Below, one piece after another: positions 1 through 10,073 of a DNA stretch of 64,000 nucleotides. Below the pieces are notes generated by a model, which saw only the letters and a list, made by a program, of their open reading frames with translations, did no database searches and was not told where the DNA came from. This DNA is from Bisporella sp. PMI_857 (taxonomy: Eukaryota; Ascomycota; Leotiomycetes; Helotiales; Helotiaceae). The stretch lies in NCBI GenBank assembly GCA_021307315.1, contig JAJSPD010000116.1, positions 30,607-94,606 on the forward strand, read 5' to 3'. Position 1 is the first letter of the stretch. Every line of letters starts with the position of its first letter. The position numbers were made by a program, and so were the translations under genes.

Positions 1-828
1 TGCAACAAGGATAGGAATGAGTTCGTGCGTCCATGCCGATGCCCGATTTTAGCTACTCGCTATTGACGAGGCGCATAATACACTGAGCTGCTATTTTATT
101 TATCCCGAATGTAATAACAGAAGCGAGTGGAATCTCCCGCTCTAAAGAGGTAGAGTCAGGGGTATATTCGATCGAGATGCTACATTCAGCAGGGTTAAAA
201 CGTGCCTACGATACGCAACAAAAAACACTACAGCTGGATTTCAATCCATACTCAGCGGGAAGATCGATGTCATTATCCCGAATAACTGCGTAAGCTGTCA
301 CAGAGGCGAATCCTCTTTCAAGTTTCCTTTTCCGTTAGTAGGAAAGGAGGTGCTCCGATTCCCGCCTCCCACTAGTAGCTATCTCAGTACGGTTGGATCG
401 TCACAAGGAAATAATGCAAGGATGGCAGTGCATGTTTTTGGTTTATGCAGCTACAGGGATTGAGGAACAATTTGTTACAGTGGTAAAAGCAATCTCGCAT
501 ACCCATATTCTTGGCACTGCAGATGCGATGGTGTGTCGCGCTGACTTTATTCTTGGCACACAACACAAAAAGCACTGACATGTGGCAAGGGTACATGCGG
601 CTGTGTGGCACGTTCGACCGAGCCTACTGAACAACATGACGGAGAAAAAGAGATGGAACCTACATGTACTCTCGATGGTTGACTTCATGATCTTGATCAT
701 GCCAACTATCCAAAATCTCAAACAAATCTTGAAAGCGATATATGAAATCTATTGAGGCCACAACAGAAGTTGATCCGGCGATAAAGCAGTTCAGAAGGTT
801 GCTAATTTAATACAACTCCGCCTCGCTC
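1..828. other. no convincing gene
   Basis: No frame is open for long and no family motif is visible. The short frames at 384-721 contradict each other on both strands. The end of the decayed membrane-protein remnant (829-1416) may once have extended into this stretch, but nothing in it can be read. Confidence 0.4.
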
Positions 829-1416
829 CTATAATTGCTGAAAGGGCCCAGAATGTTTAAAAGAGCCGGTAAATTTCTTCCAAAGCCACATTGCGACGAC
901 AAGAAGCGCTGCGCAAGAACGAGCCGTTGCTTCCTCAATAACCCGTAACAAGACAGGAAGGGTTGCGCAAAAATGAGCCAATACTTCCTCAATACCCGTA
1001 AAAAATACTACCAGAGCCAAATGCCAACGAAAATCCGGACTGGTGAAAGCAATATGCGTCCAACGCCCTCTGAGGAAAAGCATGGCAATATTCAAAAGGC
1101 CAAGTAATAAGGCTAACACTATTCTCATTTTTTTCCCATAGCTGACTTTCAATTTCCATATCGGTTGGAGAAGAAGCAGAACAAGGAACAGATTGGTGGA
1201 GCTTTGGAGTCCAACATTAACCCAATTGAGCGTATTACATCGATCATCTCCTAAAGTACTAGAGATGGCATTTGTTGGCAAGCATAAATATCGTGTTGCC
1301 TTCAATAGTAAATTAGTACTTACGCTACAAGCAGCCACATGAGACTTACGATAGATGCGATAACTGTGTATAATATAATATATCCTCCAAATATATAATA
1401 GCAGTCCCGGTTCCAA
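829..1416 (-). pseudogene. remnant of a fungal rhodopsin-domain integral membrane protein
   Basis: A 195-codon frame with several hydrophobic segments. The pattern W..G.Q.S.N followed by a leucine-rich stretch ending LLQPIWKL, a second helix (ALLLGLLNIAML) and the tail TGIEEVLAHFCATLPVLLR resembles the fungal rhodopsin domain family (PF20684 type), plasma-membrane proteins of mostly unknown role. Only the central to C-terminal part of a normal seven-helix domain is present and no plausible N-terminal exon was found. The end carries an imperfect internal duplication: IEEVLAHFCATLPVLLR is followed by IEEATARSCAALLV. I read it as a broken copy. The family call rests on hydrophobic pattern and a few residues, so it is tentative. 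Confidence 0.35.
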
Positions 1417-1809
1417 AGGCTGACTAGACTCTTTAATGTTTGTGAGGTGAAGGATAGAAAATTGGCATAGGTCACCGTCGGTTCCAAAGTGTATTTACGA
1501 ATACGCCAGGCAAGGGCAACGGTGCTGACTTTGACAGAACTGAGAGGTGGTTAGGATATCTTAGAATAGTCCCCCTCAAAGACACAACGCACCCAATGGC
1601 GAAATAGTAGAGAATTTGAAAACTGAGTAGAATCTAGGTAAATTTAGTTGGCGTGCTATCACATAAAAGATTAACTAACTTGGCCAAAGGAAGATACTTG
1701 ATTGTCTGAGAGGTTAGATGCGTGAACGCCAATGCCAGCCTGGCGGAACATCAATAAGACGTCTGTCGGGGAACCGGCTCGCGCGAGCACCTGGAACTTT
1801 AAACCAGTG

Positions 1810-2195
1810 TAATAACAAACTAATCAACGAATCAATTACTAATCAAACTAATCAACTCTGATTTGAATTGATTTTGATTAGCGTTAGCTTTGATTTGATT
1901 TGATTAGTAAAATCAAATAATCAAATCACTAATCAACTCTCCTTAATATAATAATAAATTGAAATTTTATTTGAAATTATTAGTAAGCAAAAATATGAAA
2001 ATTCTAAATATTTTGGCAGAATATTCACCGCCTTCCTAATTAAGTTGACCGCCTTCCTAATTCATCACTAATCAAACTAATCAAACTAATCATGATTAGT
2101 ATAATTCAGGCTTGATTTGATTTTGATTAGTGACAAATTGCTTTGATTTGATTATGATTAGCCACTCCACTAATCAACTAATCAAATCATTTCTC
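1810..2195. repeat. AT-rich tract of CTAATCA / TGATTAG heptamers
   Basis: Two clusters (about 1815-1940 and 2065-2190) are built from CTAATCA-type words on one side and their reverse complement TGATTTGATTAG-type words on the other, so each cluster can fold back on itself. A non-repetitive AT-rich segment with a duplicated GACCGCCTTCCTAATT-like word near 2030-2060 lies between them. The second cluster stops directly at the open frame that begins at 2182. Confidence 0.7.
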
Positions 2196-2901
2196 ACACT
2201 GCTTTAAACTAGCATCAGCACCTTATGACGACCGTCAAGCCAAGACGATTCCCTATGAGCAGCTTGAGTACACTGGGACGATCATCGAGGCTTACAAAGA
2301 AGCCGAGAAGCTTACTGATGTTCAAAGTTCCATTTATTGGGACACTGTCGTTTACCCCGACGAGAACCACCGAAATCCCATCAAGATCCAGAATGGCATT
2401 AGACTTTTGGATTGGATCACCCAGGCGCCATTGCTGGCCCTCGGCGCCAATACCGAATTAGGTTTCATGGGTTACTCGAACCCCTCAATGAACTCCTACA
2501 GTTCCGAGGAGGTCTCTGCTGCCGAGTTCTTGAACAAAATCTGGATTCAGAAAAGTGCCCGCGATATCCTCAATGAGTTCGCAGACCAGGAAGGGGTGCC
2601 AGATCTTCTCAAGAAGAAACTTATTCAGGACGTCGAGGAGCAGGATAAGGGCACATTGGAAGGACTGCCCAAGACAAAACTCAATCCGGACGCCAAGGTG
2701 CAGGAAAAGGGCACATTGGAAGAAGAACTGAAAAAGATTATGAAAAACACCGCCGATGTGCAACAAAGAATGCCAGCCATGTTGGCCTTGATTCGGCACG
2801 AGAGGGCCAGATACTTTGAGCTCTGGAATTGCTTGGATGAAGAGTGGTCGCTGGAGAAGTTCCTCGGTCTCTTTCTTGAAGATCAGGAGTTGTTGCTGTA
2901 A
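2182..2901 (+). pseudogene. 5'-truncated gene fragment of unknown function
   Basis: One frame stays open from 2182 to the TAA at 2899-2901 (about 239 codons), while the first ATG is only at 2407. The stretch before that ATG reads as normal protein (for example YEQLEYTGTIIEAYKEAEK, YWDTVVYPDENHRNPIKIQ), so coding sequence runs right up to the repeat tract and the original start is missing. The C-terminal part is highly charged and helix-prone, with two related segments around KGTLEGLPKTKLNPD and KGTLEEELKKIMKN. I do not recognise the family. An upstream exon behind the repeats cannot be excluded. Confidence 0.45.
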
Positions 2902-4110
2902 GAAAACATGGACTGGTTTTTGGTCGTGCATCAATATGGGTCTGTTATATCGAAATCTATGTCTTTGGCGCCATTCTGGCATGTGTTGAGCGGCTTTATG
3001 GATGAGAATATAATTTCACTGAAGTTTTGAGTTTTTTGCCCCCTCCCCCACTTTCTTCTTTGTGGGCAATACACCAAACAGATTTCGATAGCAAAATAGA
3101 TGGATGATATAGAGCAAAAAAAAAAAATTTCAAGGCTCTTGACTGAGCTCTTCCAAATAGTGCTGCGTCGTAAATTCTTACGCCATGGTTTGACTTGGAA
3201 CATGTCGCCCCAGCCTAACTTGGTCAATCCACCTTGATATATACAAAACAAGGATCAAAGCAGTCCTCGATTGCTATCCATAACATCTCAAATTATTCCT
3301 CCCCCTGTATTTTTAACGTATTTTCTGAAGTGCTCGCTTGATTCTTCTCAAGGAGAACAGTGAGTTGACTTTTACTAACTGCCATTGTGCCTTTGGCCAT
3401 GTGTGCGGCTGGCATTTGTCTTTTGGCAAACATTTCAACTCTTTTGACATCTTCAGCGACGGCTCCCTTGGCACTGGTCGCTTGTGGAGGTGCAGCACTC
3501 GTGGCAGCGACCAAGTCAAGTAGTCAGTCGCACACCTCCCTAGCTGCAGCCATCACAGAGCTTGTGGTTCTCCTGGCTTGATCGTGATGCGTAAATTCCT
3601 CGTTTGTAATGGTGATAGGCGCACTCTGGTTGCAGATTTTTGGCAGGAAAACAAAGCAATAGCGTTCCCCGGATAGTAGCGCTTTGCTTTCAAATCGCAA
3701 TAGGGTGAAGGGTTGGATCGTACAGGGATTGGTGGTCTTGGAACAACATTCACACGCTAAACCCGATATGATGAGCGAGTGGAACACGTTCCCTTCGATG
3801 ATCAGTTTGGGCCTAGCGTGAGTGGCATTTTTTGGGATCAGGTCTCTGTTGGTTCTGTAGGATACCTATCACGTAGCAAAAGGCGTAGTAGCTATTGACT
3901 ACGCTCTTGATTGTTCTACTAAGATTCTACTCTACGGCTATGGAAGTGTGCGGGCATGCCCCGTATGTCACGTGCCGAAATGGGTGGTATACTGACTGTC
4001 AGAATTAGGGTCTAATAGGTAGCGGAATCTAATAGAGGATCTGCGAATCACGGTAATAGAATACGAGCTTGTAGGAGTGTTACAGATGATGATATTATCT
4101 ACAGTGATGA
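2902..4110. other. intergenic, possible LTR relic at its end
   Basis: No gene is supported. The stretch at about 3847-4075 starts TGTTGG and shares words (AGCAAAAGGCG, ACGCTCTTGAT, GATTCTACTCTA) with the solo LTR at 5499-5692, so it may be a degraded LTR of a related Copia-type family. No target duplication was found for it. Confidence 0.3.
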
Positions 4111-4119
4111 GCTGTAAAT
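4111..4119. repeat. left target-site duplication of the MULE (GCTGTAAAT)
   Basis: GCTGTAAAT stands immediately outside the left terminal inverted repeat and is repeated exactly at 9966-9974 outside the right one. Nine bases is the classical Mutator-type duplication length. Confidence 0.85.
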
Positions 4120-4180
4120 GGGGTTACAGTTGGGCCAGGCTAGAAAAATCTTGGCCCAGGCTAGAAACTTCCTTGGCGAA
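4120..4180 (+). repeat. left terminal inverted repeat of the MULE
   Basis: About 60 bp matching the reverse complement of 9905-9965 with only a few differences. It contains spaced copies of CCAGGCTAGAAA; a third copy lies just inside at about 4188-4202. These may be transposase binding sites (inference). Confidence 0.85.
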
Positions 4181-4353
4181 AAAACTTTCAGCCAGGCTAG
4201 AAATCTCACCCCGGCATATGCCAAGCATAGAACCAAGCCATGCTAAGAAGACGCGCTTTCGCGTTTTCTATTGCGACGCGTACAATATAACTTTTAATTT
4301 TGAAATGAAAACGTTACAACTCTGTACTTTTGCACTGCTCAATTGATTCGACC

Positions 4354-7300
4354 ATGGAGACTACGGCAAGTGAATTTGTAATTAGGTGGATGAACGAGCT
4401 TAGCGTAAGTAGAATTCTTTACAAAGTATACATTTAGCATATGCTGAACATATACCAGACAGATGTTGAAAGACCATTTTCTATTCGAGATGACGACAAC
4501 GATACTTTGAGCCATTCTTCGTTCTCTTCGCATAACACTGAGTCAACTGCATATGCTGAGGATGTGCCAACTGTTCCACCTATTATAATGGGTCTTTCTG
4601 CAGTGAGCATAAGTGCTCGAATATGCTCTGCATATGCTTACAATATGTAGTCCTCTATCAAGAGTTTTGGCTGCACACTGAGTAGTAATGGCCGGTCTTC
4701 AGTTGCTATAAAAGAAGTATTCGACCACCTCGATATTCCTTACTATCCAAAGACTAGTTCTGAAGGCGTTGGACATTTCGTACACTTTGCTGAGCCTCTA
4801 TTTTCTCTCGACGCTAGCAAAAGTGATGTTTTTCGCATCGCGCGGGAGCAGATGTCAAAGGTATGCTGAGCATATGCTAGGCACATACTTGGCTAATATA
4901 TAAAAAACTTAGATTCAATTCTCTGTTTGAGACTAGACAGAAAACCACTAAACTGTCGATTTTCGAAGACAACCACCAAGCTCATCACTTGTCATACAAC
5001 TGCTCGGGGATCAAATATTGTGAATTTGCTCACGAGGATGTGCTACGCATATGCTCTGCATATGATGATATCAAGTTGACGAATATTAATAACCTGCAGC
5101 AGTACGCAAGTCAAAAAGTTATATCTTCTTCAATCACAGACAAGCCTCGAGCTGAAACTGAAGCTTTTTTTAACGGATTCTTAAGCAATTGGAATCAAAA
5201 CATATATCGATGCGTATATGGAGTTGAAAGAACGTGTAAAGAAAAATCAGTTAGCATATTCGATCGAAATGGGGTCAGTATTAAAGCAGCATACATTGTG
5301 CATATGCTGACCATATACAGTTTACTTTTCTTGGTTGCAGCTTAAATTGTGAACAAGAACCTTGGCATTTAGCTAGTCCAATACCAAAAATGTCTAATCG
5401 CATTGATTTAGAGTATTTGAAATCGCTAGTAGATCAAGGGTATCAAGGACCTAAAAGTCATTGTACTTACGTCGGCCATAAAACAAGTAAACGGAAACTG
5501 TTGGTATCACGGGCTTACCTTCCACGGGGCAAAAGGCGCAGCTCTACTTTGTAGGCCACGCTCTTGCTCTTGATGGATATGGTAATGATTGTTGTTGTAT
5601 TAGGTTCTATTCTAGATTCTACAAAATGGGGGTTGTGCGGACCACGTGACCCGGTGGGTCGTATATGGATCCGTAAACCCCTACTTCCTACAGAAACTTT
5701 GTGGTTAGTATATTGTTATTATATGTTGAGCATATGCTAAGTCTATGCGCAGGCCGTGATCACCCGCAGGGTCAAGGTCGCGTTGTTTCTTATAACGATT
5801 GTACAGCAAAGTTTGATATATATTTTCCTTTCAATATGATCCGATATCCTTATGCACTACTTGTCACCCGCGGAAGACATTCGCATCATCCTCCATATCC
5901 CACAAGACTTCCGATTCAAATTGCTAATGACGTTATATTGGCAATCCGACAGAACGATGTGCTGGCACAAACTCCACATATGCTCTGCATATTTTGAACA
6001 TATGCCCTGCATATTTTGAACATATGCCAACTTTAAGCTAATATAATCAGGGCGCTTTATCTTATCTCTTGAATATCAATTATTACTAAAAGGCTTTCGG
6101 CTACATCTCTTCGTGCAATTCATGCGTCTTTGGCTATTGAAGATCGACTAGCAGCGTTTATTCGTGCAGAGCGAATTAAGCAATATCCAGAAGGGACTGA
6201 TATATTAGGTAATCCTTTTAAGTACATGTTCAGCATATGCTTTGCTAATACTCACAAGGAGTTCAGCAAGAGTTTCGATCTGACCAAGTCAAAACTAATG
6301 AATATCGATGGATTCGAGAAGTTTACTTTACTTCTAATAACAAACATTTTATTATTGTTTGTTGTACAGGTCAGCAAGCTCGGGCATATGCTCAGTATGA
6401 GCATTTGGAAGTAGATATGTCATTCAAAATGGTTGCTGGCAAAACTAACCTTTTGTCTTTTGTTGGGTGGGATCCGGTAACAAAGCGTATGCTTAACATG
6501 TTTTTAGCGTATGCTCACTATATACTAACGCTCGTATCAGGTATAATTCCGTATTGTTATGCTTTCACAAATTGGGATTCTCGGGAAGCGTATAAAATTC
6601 TATTTAAGCTACTGTTTACAGCACTAGCCGATAGCGGCCGGCTTATTGTTCACTTTTCGCATATCCATTATACAACAACAGGGCTTAAAACGATAGGAGT
6701 TGATATGTGCTAAAGCAAGCCGGTGGTAAGCATATGCCAAGCATATACTAAATATATACTAACTAAACAGGATTTGGAGATTACCTTCATGAACTAGATC
6801 CTAGTCGAGAATGGTCTGAGCATTTACAACACATGCTAGTTTTCTGCTTAGTACATCTTAAGCGTAACTTTGTAAAAGCATATCCATTGCACTCTGCATG
6901 ATATTTGTTACTAGACCAGCTATTTGCATGCGAGACTAGAGACCAAATTGCCGAACGCATGTTAAGCATATGCCAAACATATCCAGAGCTTCAAACCTGG
7001 ATTTTAAATAAACGACCTACTTGGTTTATGGCCGGACTGGCTAAATCGGCGTCAAAAGTGCCTATTGCTTATTGGCATTTTGCACGAAAGCATACAGGGA
7101 ATTCAGAAAGTAGTCATTTTCAAGAAAACAACTTCACTGGGCCTCATTGCTAAATGCAATTCTAAAATAAGTATATCCTCCGCGTATGTTGAGCATGTGC
7201 TCACCAGGTATCCAGGCTTAGAGCTCATGTATTCGAGCTATACAACAAAGTCGATATACAAAATAATATAGGTGTTTCATCGACATGGCGAAATCAAAGT

Positions 7301-7850
7301 GAACAGAATCGATACGCTAAGCTTACAAAAAGAAAAGCTTAGTACGAATTAAAATATATACTTTATACTTATACATAAATTATTAGACAAACTTTATCAA
7401 AAAGCAGCTTGTCGACGTAAAACGCATTCCAACCTTCCATTCAACCCAGAGAATCCGTACGATAGTACTATATACTCTAGAAATCGACCTGACGCAACGA
7501 CAGCGTACAATGTTTTGGTCAGTAGAGGCTCAGCATCTGCAGGGCATATGCCGCGCATAGCTGATCGCGATGATGAGAATAGTAATGGGGATACTATTGT
7601 GGTAGACACAGAGACAGTCAGTAGCATACGGTCTACATATGCAGAGAGCATGCCGCCGCCATCTAGCCAAAGACATAGTCAAAGACAAAGAAGGAATCAA
7701 GACTTGGAATCAGGACTAGAGCAAATTGAAAGCCGGGTCAATATTTTGAAAGCAAAGGTTGAAAAAGCAAGAGAAGCGAAAAGACGTAAAATATTACTTG
7801 ACCAAGGGCAAGAATTGCTTCAGCAATTAGAGGAGTTAGAAAATCAATAA
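4354..7850 (+). pseudogene. MULE transposase gene, many introns, broken
   Basis: Exons from the ATG at 4354 to the TAA at 7848-7850 can be chained through short introns. Recognisable parts in order are a zinc-binding segment with CTAKFDIYF and RGRHSHHPP (about 5753-5955, WRKY/GCM1-like C..H.H pattern); the start of the MULE DDE domain, YEHLEVDMSFKMVAGK (about 6395-6445); KQAGG then FGDYLHELDPSREW and FCLVHLKRNF (about 6712-6870); and SKVPIAYWHFARKHTG with ESSHFQENNFTG (about 7050-7140). A basic coiled-coil tail rich in Glu, Gln and Arg closes it (about 7680-7847). Introns placed with confidence: 4405-4458, 4603-4650, 5704-5752, 6209-6258, 6487-6540, 6726-6770. It is dead here: frameshifts near 6060-6090, 6713-6716 and 7140-7150, a TGA near 6900, and the LTR insertion. 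The family call follows the order and wording of conserved MULE motifs. Confidence 0.8.
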
Positions 7851-9560
7851 TATCATTTCACATTGCAAGCATATGCTGAGCATATATTATGCACGGCTCA
7901 AGCGGAACAAAGTTCATTGAAAAAAAAACTATCAACGGCCACAACGCCGAAAGACTCTAGTCATATGCAAAACCTATGCCTCACCGGCACCGGCACCAAC
8001 ACGAGAACCACGAGTACGAGCAGATTTACCTATTAGTATTAGCAGAGCATATGCACAACATATGTAAAACTTACGGGAACCAGCACCACGAGTGGGTTTG
8101 GCGGTTGGACGAGACTTCTTCTCTGAATGTATGGTCAGCATATGCTCAGCACATACTTAATATATACTTACTGCTTCTATCACGGGTGGGGGACTCGGGG
8201 GACTTGGGAGGGTCATTGCCACGCTGGTATAGTGTCAGCATATGCCCAATATATGCACCGTTAATACTGACCTTGCGTTTGGCCGAGGAAGATGGTGTAG
8301 CAAGAAGCTAGAACAGTGTTAGCATATGCTGAAGCTGTGCTAAGATAGGTCAAATCTGGATGTGAAACGATTCAACTAGTTGAGCTTGTTTATTAACTAT
8401 TGTGGCTGTGTCTGTGCTGGGCATATGTTGTGTTTGTGTAGATAAGATATTTGGTGAAATGACGGCAGAGAGAGTATGGGCAATTTTCCTTTTGGCCTTC
8501 AATTTGATTTGAGGCTAGATAATAAGTATATATATATGTATGTATGTATAAATGGCAATATATATAGGAGGATGAAAAAAATAAGAAAGACCGCGCATAT
8601 GCTGGATCTATGCGTGGTCTATATATTCGCTTACTGCACGATGAAAATGACTACTAAAGTTGGAACGGAACGTAGCATCATTACGACTGTCAGCATTAGC
8701 AGAGCATATGCAGAACACATGCCAGACTTACGCAATCTCCTCACATGCAGTTGCATAGCGATCGATCAATCCTCCAGGTGGACCGCGTCTGCAGAAATGA
8801 GCATATGCAAAGCATAAAGTTGGCATATACTTACCCGGGCTCAAAGGCAAAATCCGCATTGCGCCAACCACCAGACAGCACGTGCAACTTGATAGTACTA
8901 GCAAAGTATCAGCTGAGCATATGCAGAACATGTGTTACACTGACTTTTGACCAGCGACCGTCTCCTGGATACTAGTATTAACACGGCTAGGATTGGTGAC
9001 TGTATAGAGTCAGCCTATGCACGGCATATCCTCCCGACAGATATATATATTTACTAGCACCAGGATGAGAGTTACGGATGTGACGACGGAACTGCATAGT
9101 ATTAGCCGAGCATATGCTGTCACTGTGCTCAGTACATACTGCAGGTTGAGCAGCAAAAGTGATACCGCACATTGTGCCACCACCTACGTCAATGCTACAG
9201 CTGCATATGGTCAGCATGTGCTTTGTCTGTGATATGCATATACTACTTACACGCCTGTGTTGACAGATGAGAGATCAACAGCAGCATTTGGGGGATCTTA
9301 TACAAAGTTAGCATATGCTCAGCACATGCATAGCATATAGTGCTTTTGTACTTACCTTCATTATCATCAACTGTAACATTGGGAGCAGTACGAGCTATTA
9401 TTTGTCAGTGCGTCCTCAACATATGCTATGCATATCCTTACATGATCCTCCACCGTTAACATGTTGCTGTTGACGCGCGGGGAGCCAGCCAACATTGTTG
9501 TTAGGGATAGGGCCTGCATATGCTCAGTATGTGCTACAACGCGTATATGCATATGCTCAC
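4405..9560. repeat. dispersed AGCATATGCT-type palindromes located in introns
   Basis: At least 20 copies of a core close to GCATATGC, often paired as AGCATATGCTGAGCATATGC, are spread over both genes of the MULE. Nearly every copy lies inside a segment with a good 5' donor, a CTAAC/CTGAC/CTAAT branch point and an AG acceptor. In the minus-strand gene the segments 8030-8074, 8123-8171, 8687-8731, 8789-8834, 8898-8944, 9000-9054, 9092-9139, 9201-9250, 9297-9355, 9396-9441 and 9514-9560 are all 45-59 bp long. The core is rare in the rest of the window. Confidence 0.8.
5499..5692. mobile_element. solo LTR inside the MULE transposase gene
   Basis: The segment begins TGTTGGTATCACGG and ends TTCCTACA, so it has TG...CA ends, and it is flanked by the exact 5-bp duplication GAAAC (5494-5498 and 5693-5697). 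No internal retroelement sequence remains, as expected after LTR-LTR recombination. The first 12 bases match those of the full Copia element at 34284-37962, so the two families are related. It interrupts an exon of the transposase; the flanking frames join when it is left out. Confidence 0.82.
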
Positions 9561-9633
9561 CATGGTGATAACCAAAGGCACTGGGGTTGGTGGCGCCAGC
9601 GACGGCGGTGTTGTCGAAGTGTGCTGCGGACAT
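7974..9633 (-). CDS. second MULE gene, Zn-finger-like accessory protein, at least 11 introns
   Basis: Starting at the ATG at 9631-9633 (MSAAHFDNTAVAGATNP) and ending at the TAG at 7974-7976, short exons are separated by introns of 45-59 bp. Well-supported introns are 9514-9560, 9396-9441, 9297-9355, 9201-9250, 9092-9139, 9000-9054, 8898-8944, 8789-8834, 8687-8731, 8123-8171 and 8030-8074; those between about 8200 and 8640 are less certain. The exons around 9056-9200 encode GGTMCGITFAAQ and then FRRHIRNSHPGA, which looks like part of a C2H2 finger (C..F.....FRRHI..H). The last exons encode a basic, Arg/Gly/Ala-rich tail (KKSRPTAKPTRGAGSR, KSARTRGSRVGAGAGEA), typical of nucleic-acid binding. 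I do not recognise the full protein. It may help transposition or silencing escape of the element (inference). Exact exon phases were not all checked. Confidence 0.55.
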
Positions 9634-9904
9634 GTTGAGCATATGCTGTACGTCGGTTAGCTGACTATCGCATATACCAGGAATATGATGGGCATATACC
9701 AGCAATGTTGTTTGCGAGAAAAAGAGAAAGAAGAGAAAATCAGAGGTTTGTGGGGGATATGCACGACTTATGTCGAGCTTACTACATTAGGACTAGCTTT
9801 GTTTACGCAGACGCGCCTCCCCGGCTCGCTTGGCACTACACGCTAAGCCTATGTTGTGCATGGTTGCATAAAGAGTTGAGCCAGGCTAGAGCGTTTCTTG
9901 GCAT

Positions 9905-9965
9905 TTCGCCAAGGAATTTTCTAGCCTGGGCCAAGATTTTTCTAGCCTGGCCCAACTGTAACCCG
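9905..9965 (-). repeat. right terminal inverted repeat of the MULE
   Basis: Reverse complement of 4120-4180, ending CTGTAACCCG against the duplication GCTGTAAAT at 9966-9974. One terminal base differs from the left end (C versus G when read inward). Confidence 0.85.
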
Positions 9966-9974
9966 GCTGTAAAT
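9966..9974. repeat. right target-site duplication of the MULE (GCTGTAAAT)
   Basis: Exact copy of 4111-4119. Its perfection suggests the insertion is not very old, in contrast to the decayed transposase. Confidence 0.85.
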
Positions 9975-10073
9975 GAGGGGAAGATATTTTCTAGTTCCTT
10001 GGCCTGCTTTACGTAAGCCGATTCCTGACACCGACAGTCTCCGCAAATTTGTCCACAACTCAACGACAACCAA

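Larger units (their letters stand above)
4120..9965. mobile_element. 5.85-kb Mutator-like DNA transposon (MULE) with two genes
   Basis: Both ends carry an inverted repeat of about 60 bp (4120-4180 and 9905-9965) that reads GGGTTACAGTTGGGCCAG inward, with the internal word GCCAGGCTAGAAA repeated two to three times. A perfect 9-bp duplication flanks it. Inside are a transposase gene on + (4354-7850) and a second gene on - (7974-9633), converging on each other with about 120 bp between their ends. The body is distinctly more AT-rich than the ankyrin gene to its right. A solo LTR at 5499-5692 and several frameshifts in the transposase show this copy can no longer move by itself, although its ends look intact and could be moved in trans. 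Confidence 0.88.

Noticed and set aside
4120..9965. CRISPR-like array suggested by regularly spaced CATATG words
   Set aside because: The spacing varies, the words are short palindromes on both strands, they lie inside eukaryotic introns, and gene content is fungal.
4120..9965. Crypton, Helitron or Starship-type element
   Set aside because: Clear terminal inverted repeats, a 9-bp duplication and MULE transposase motifs fit Mutator-type elements; no tyrosine recombinase or helicase was seen.
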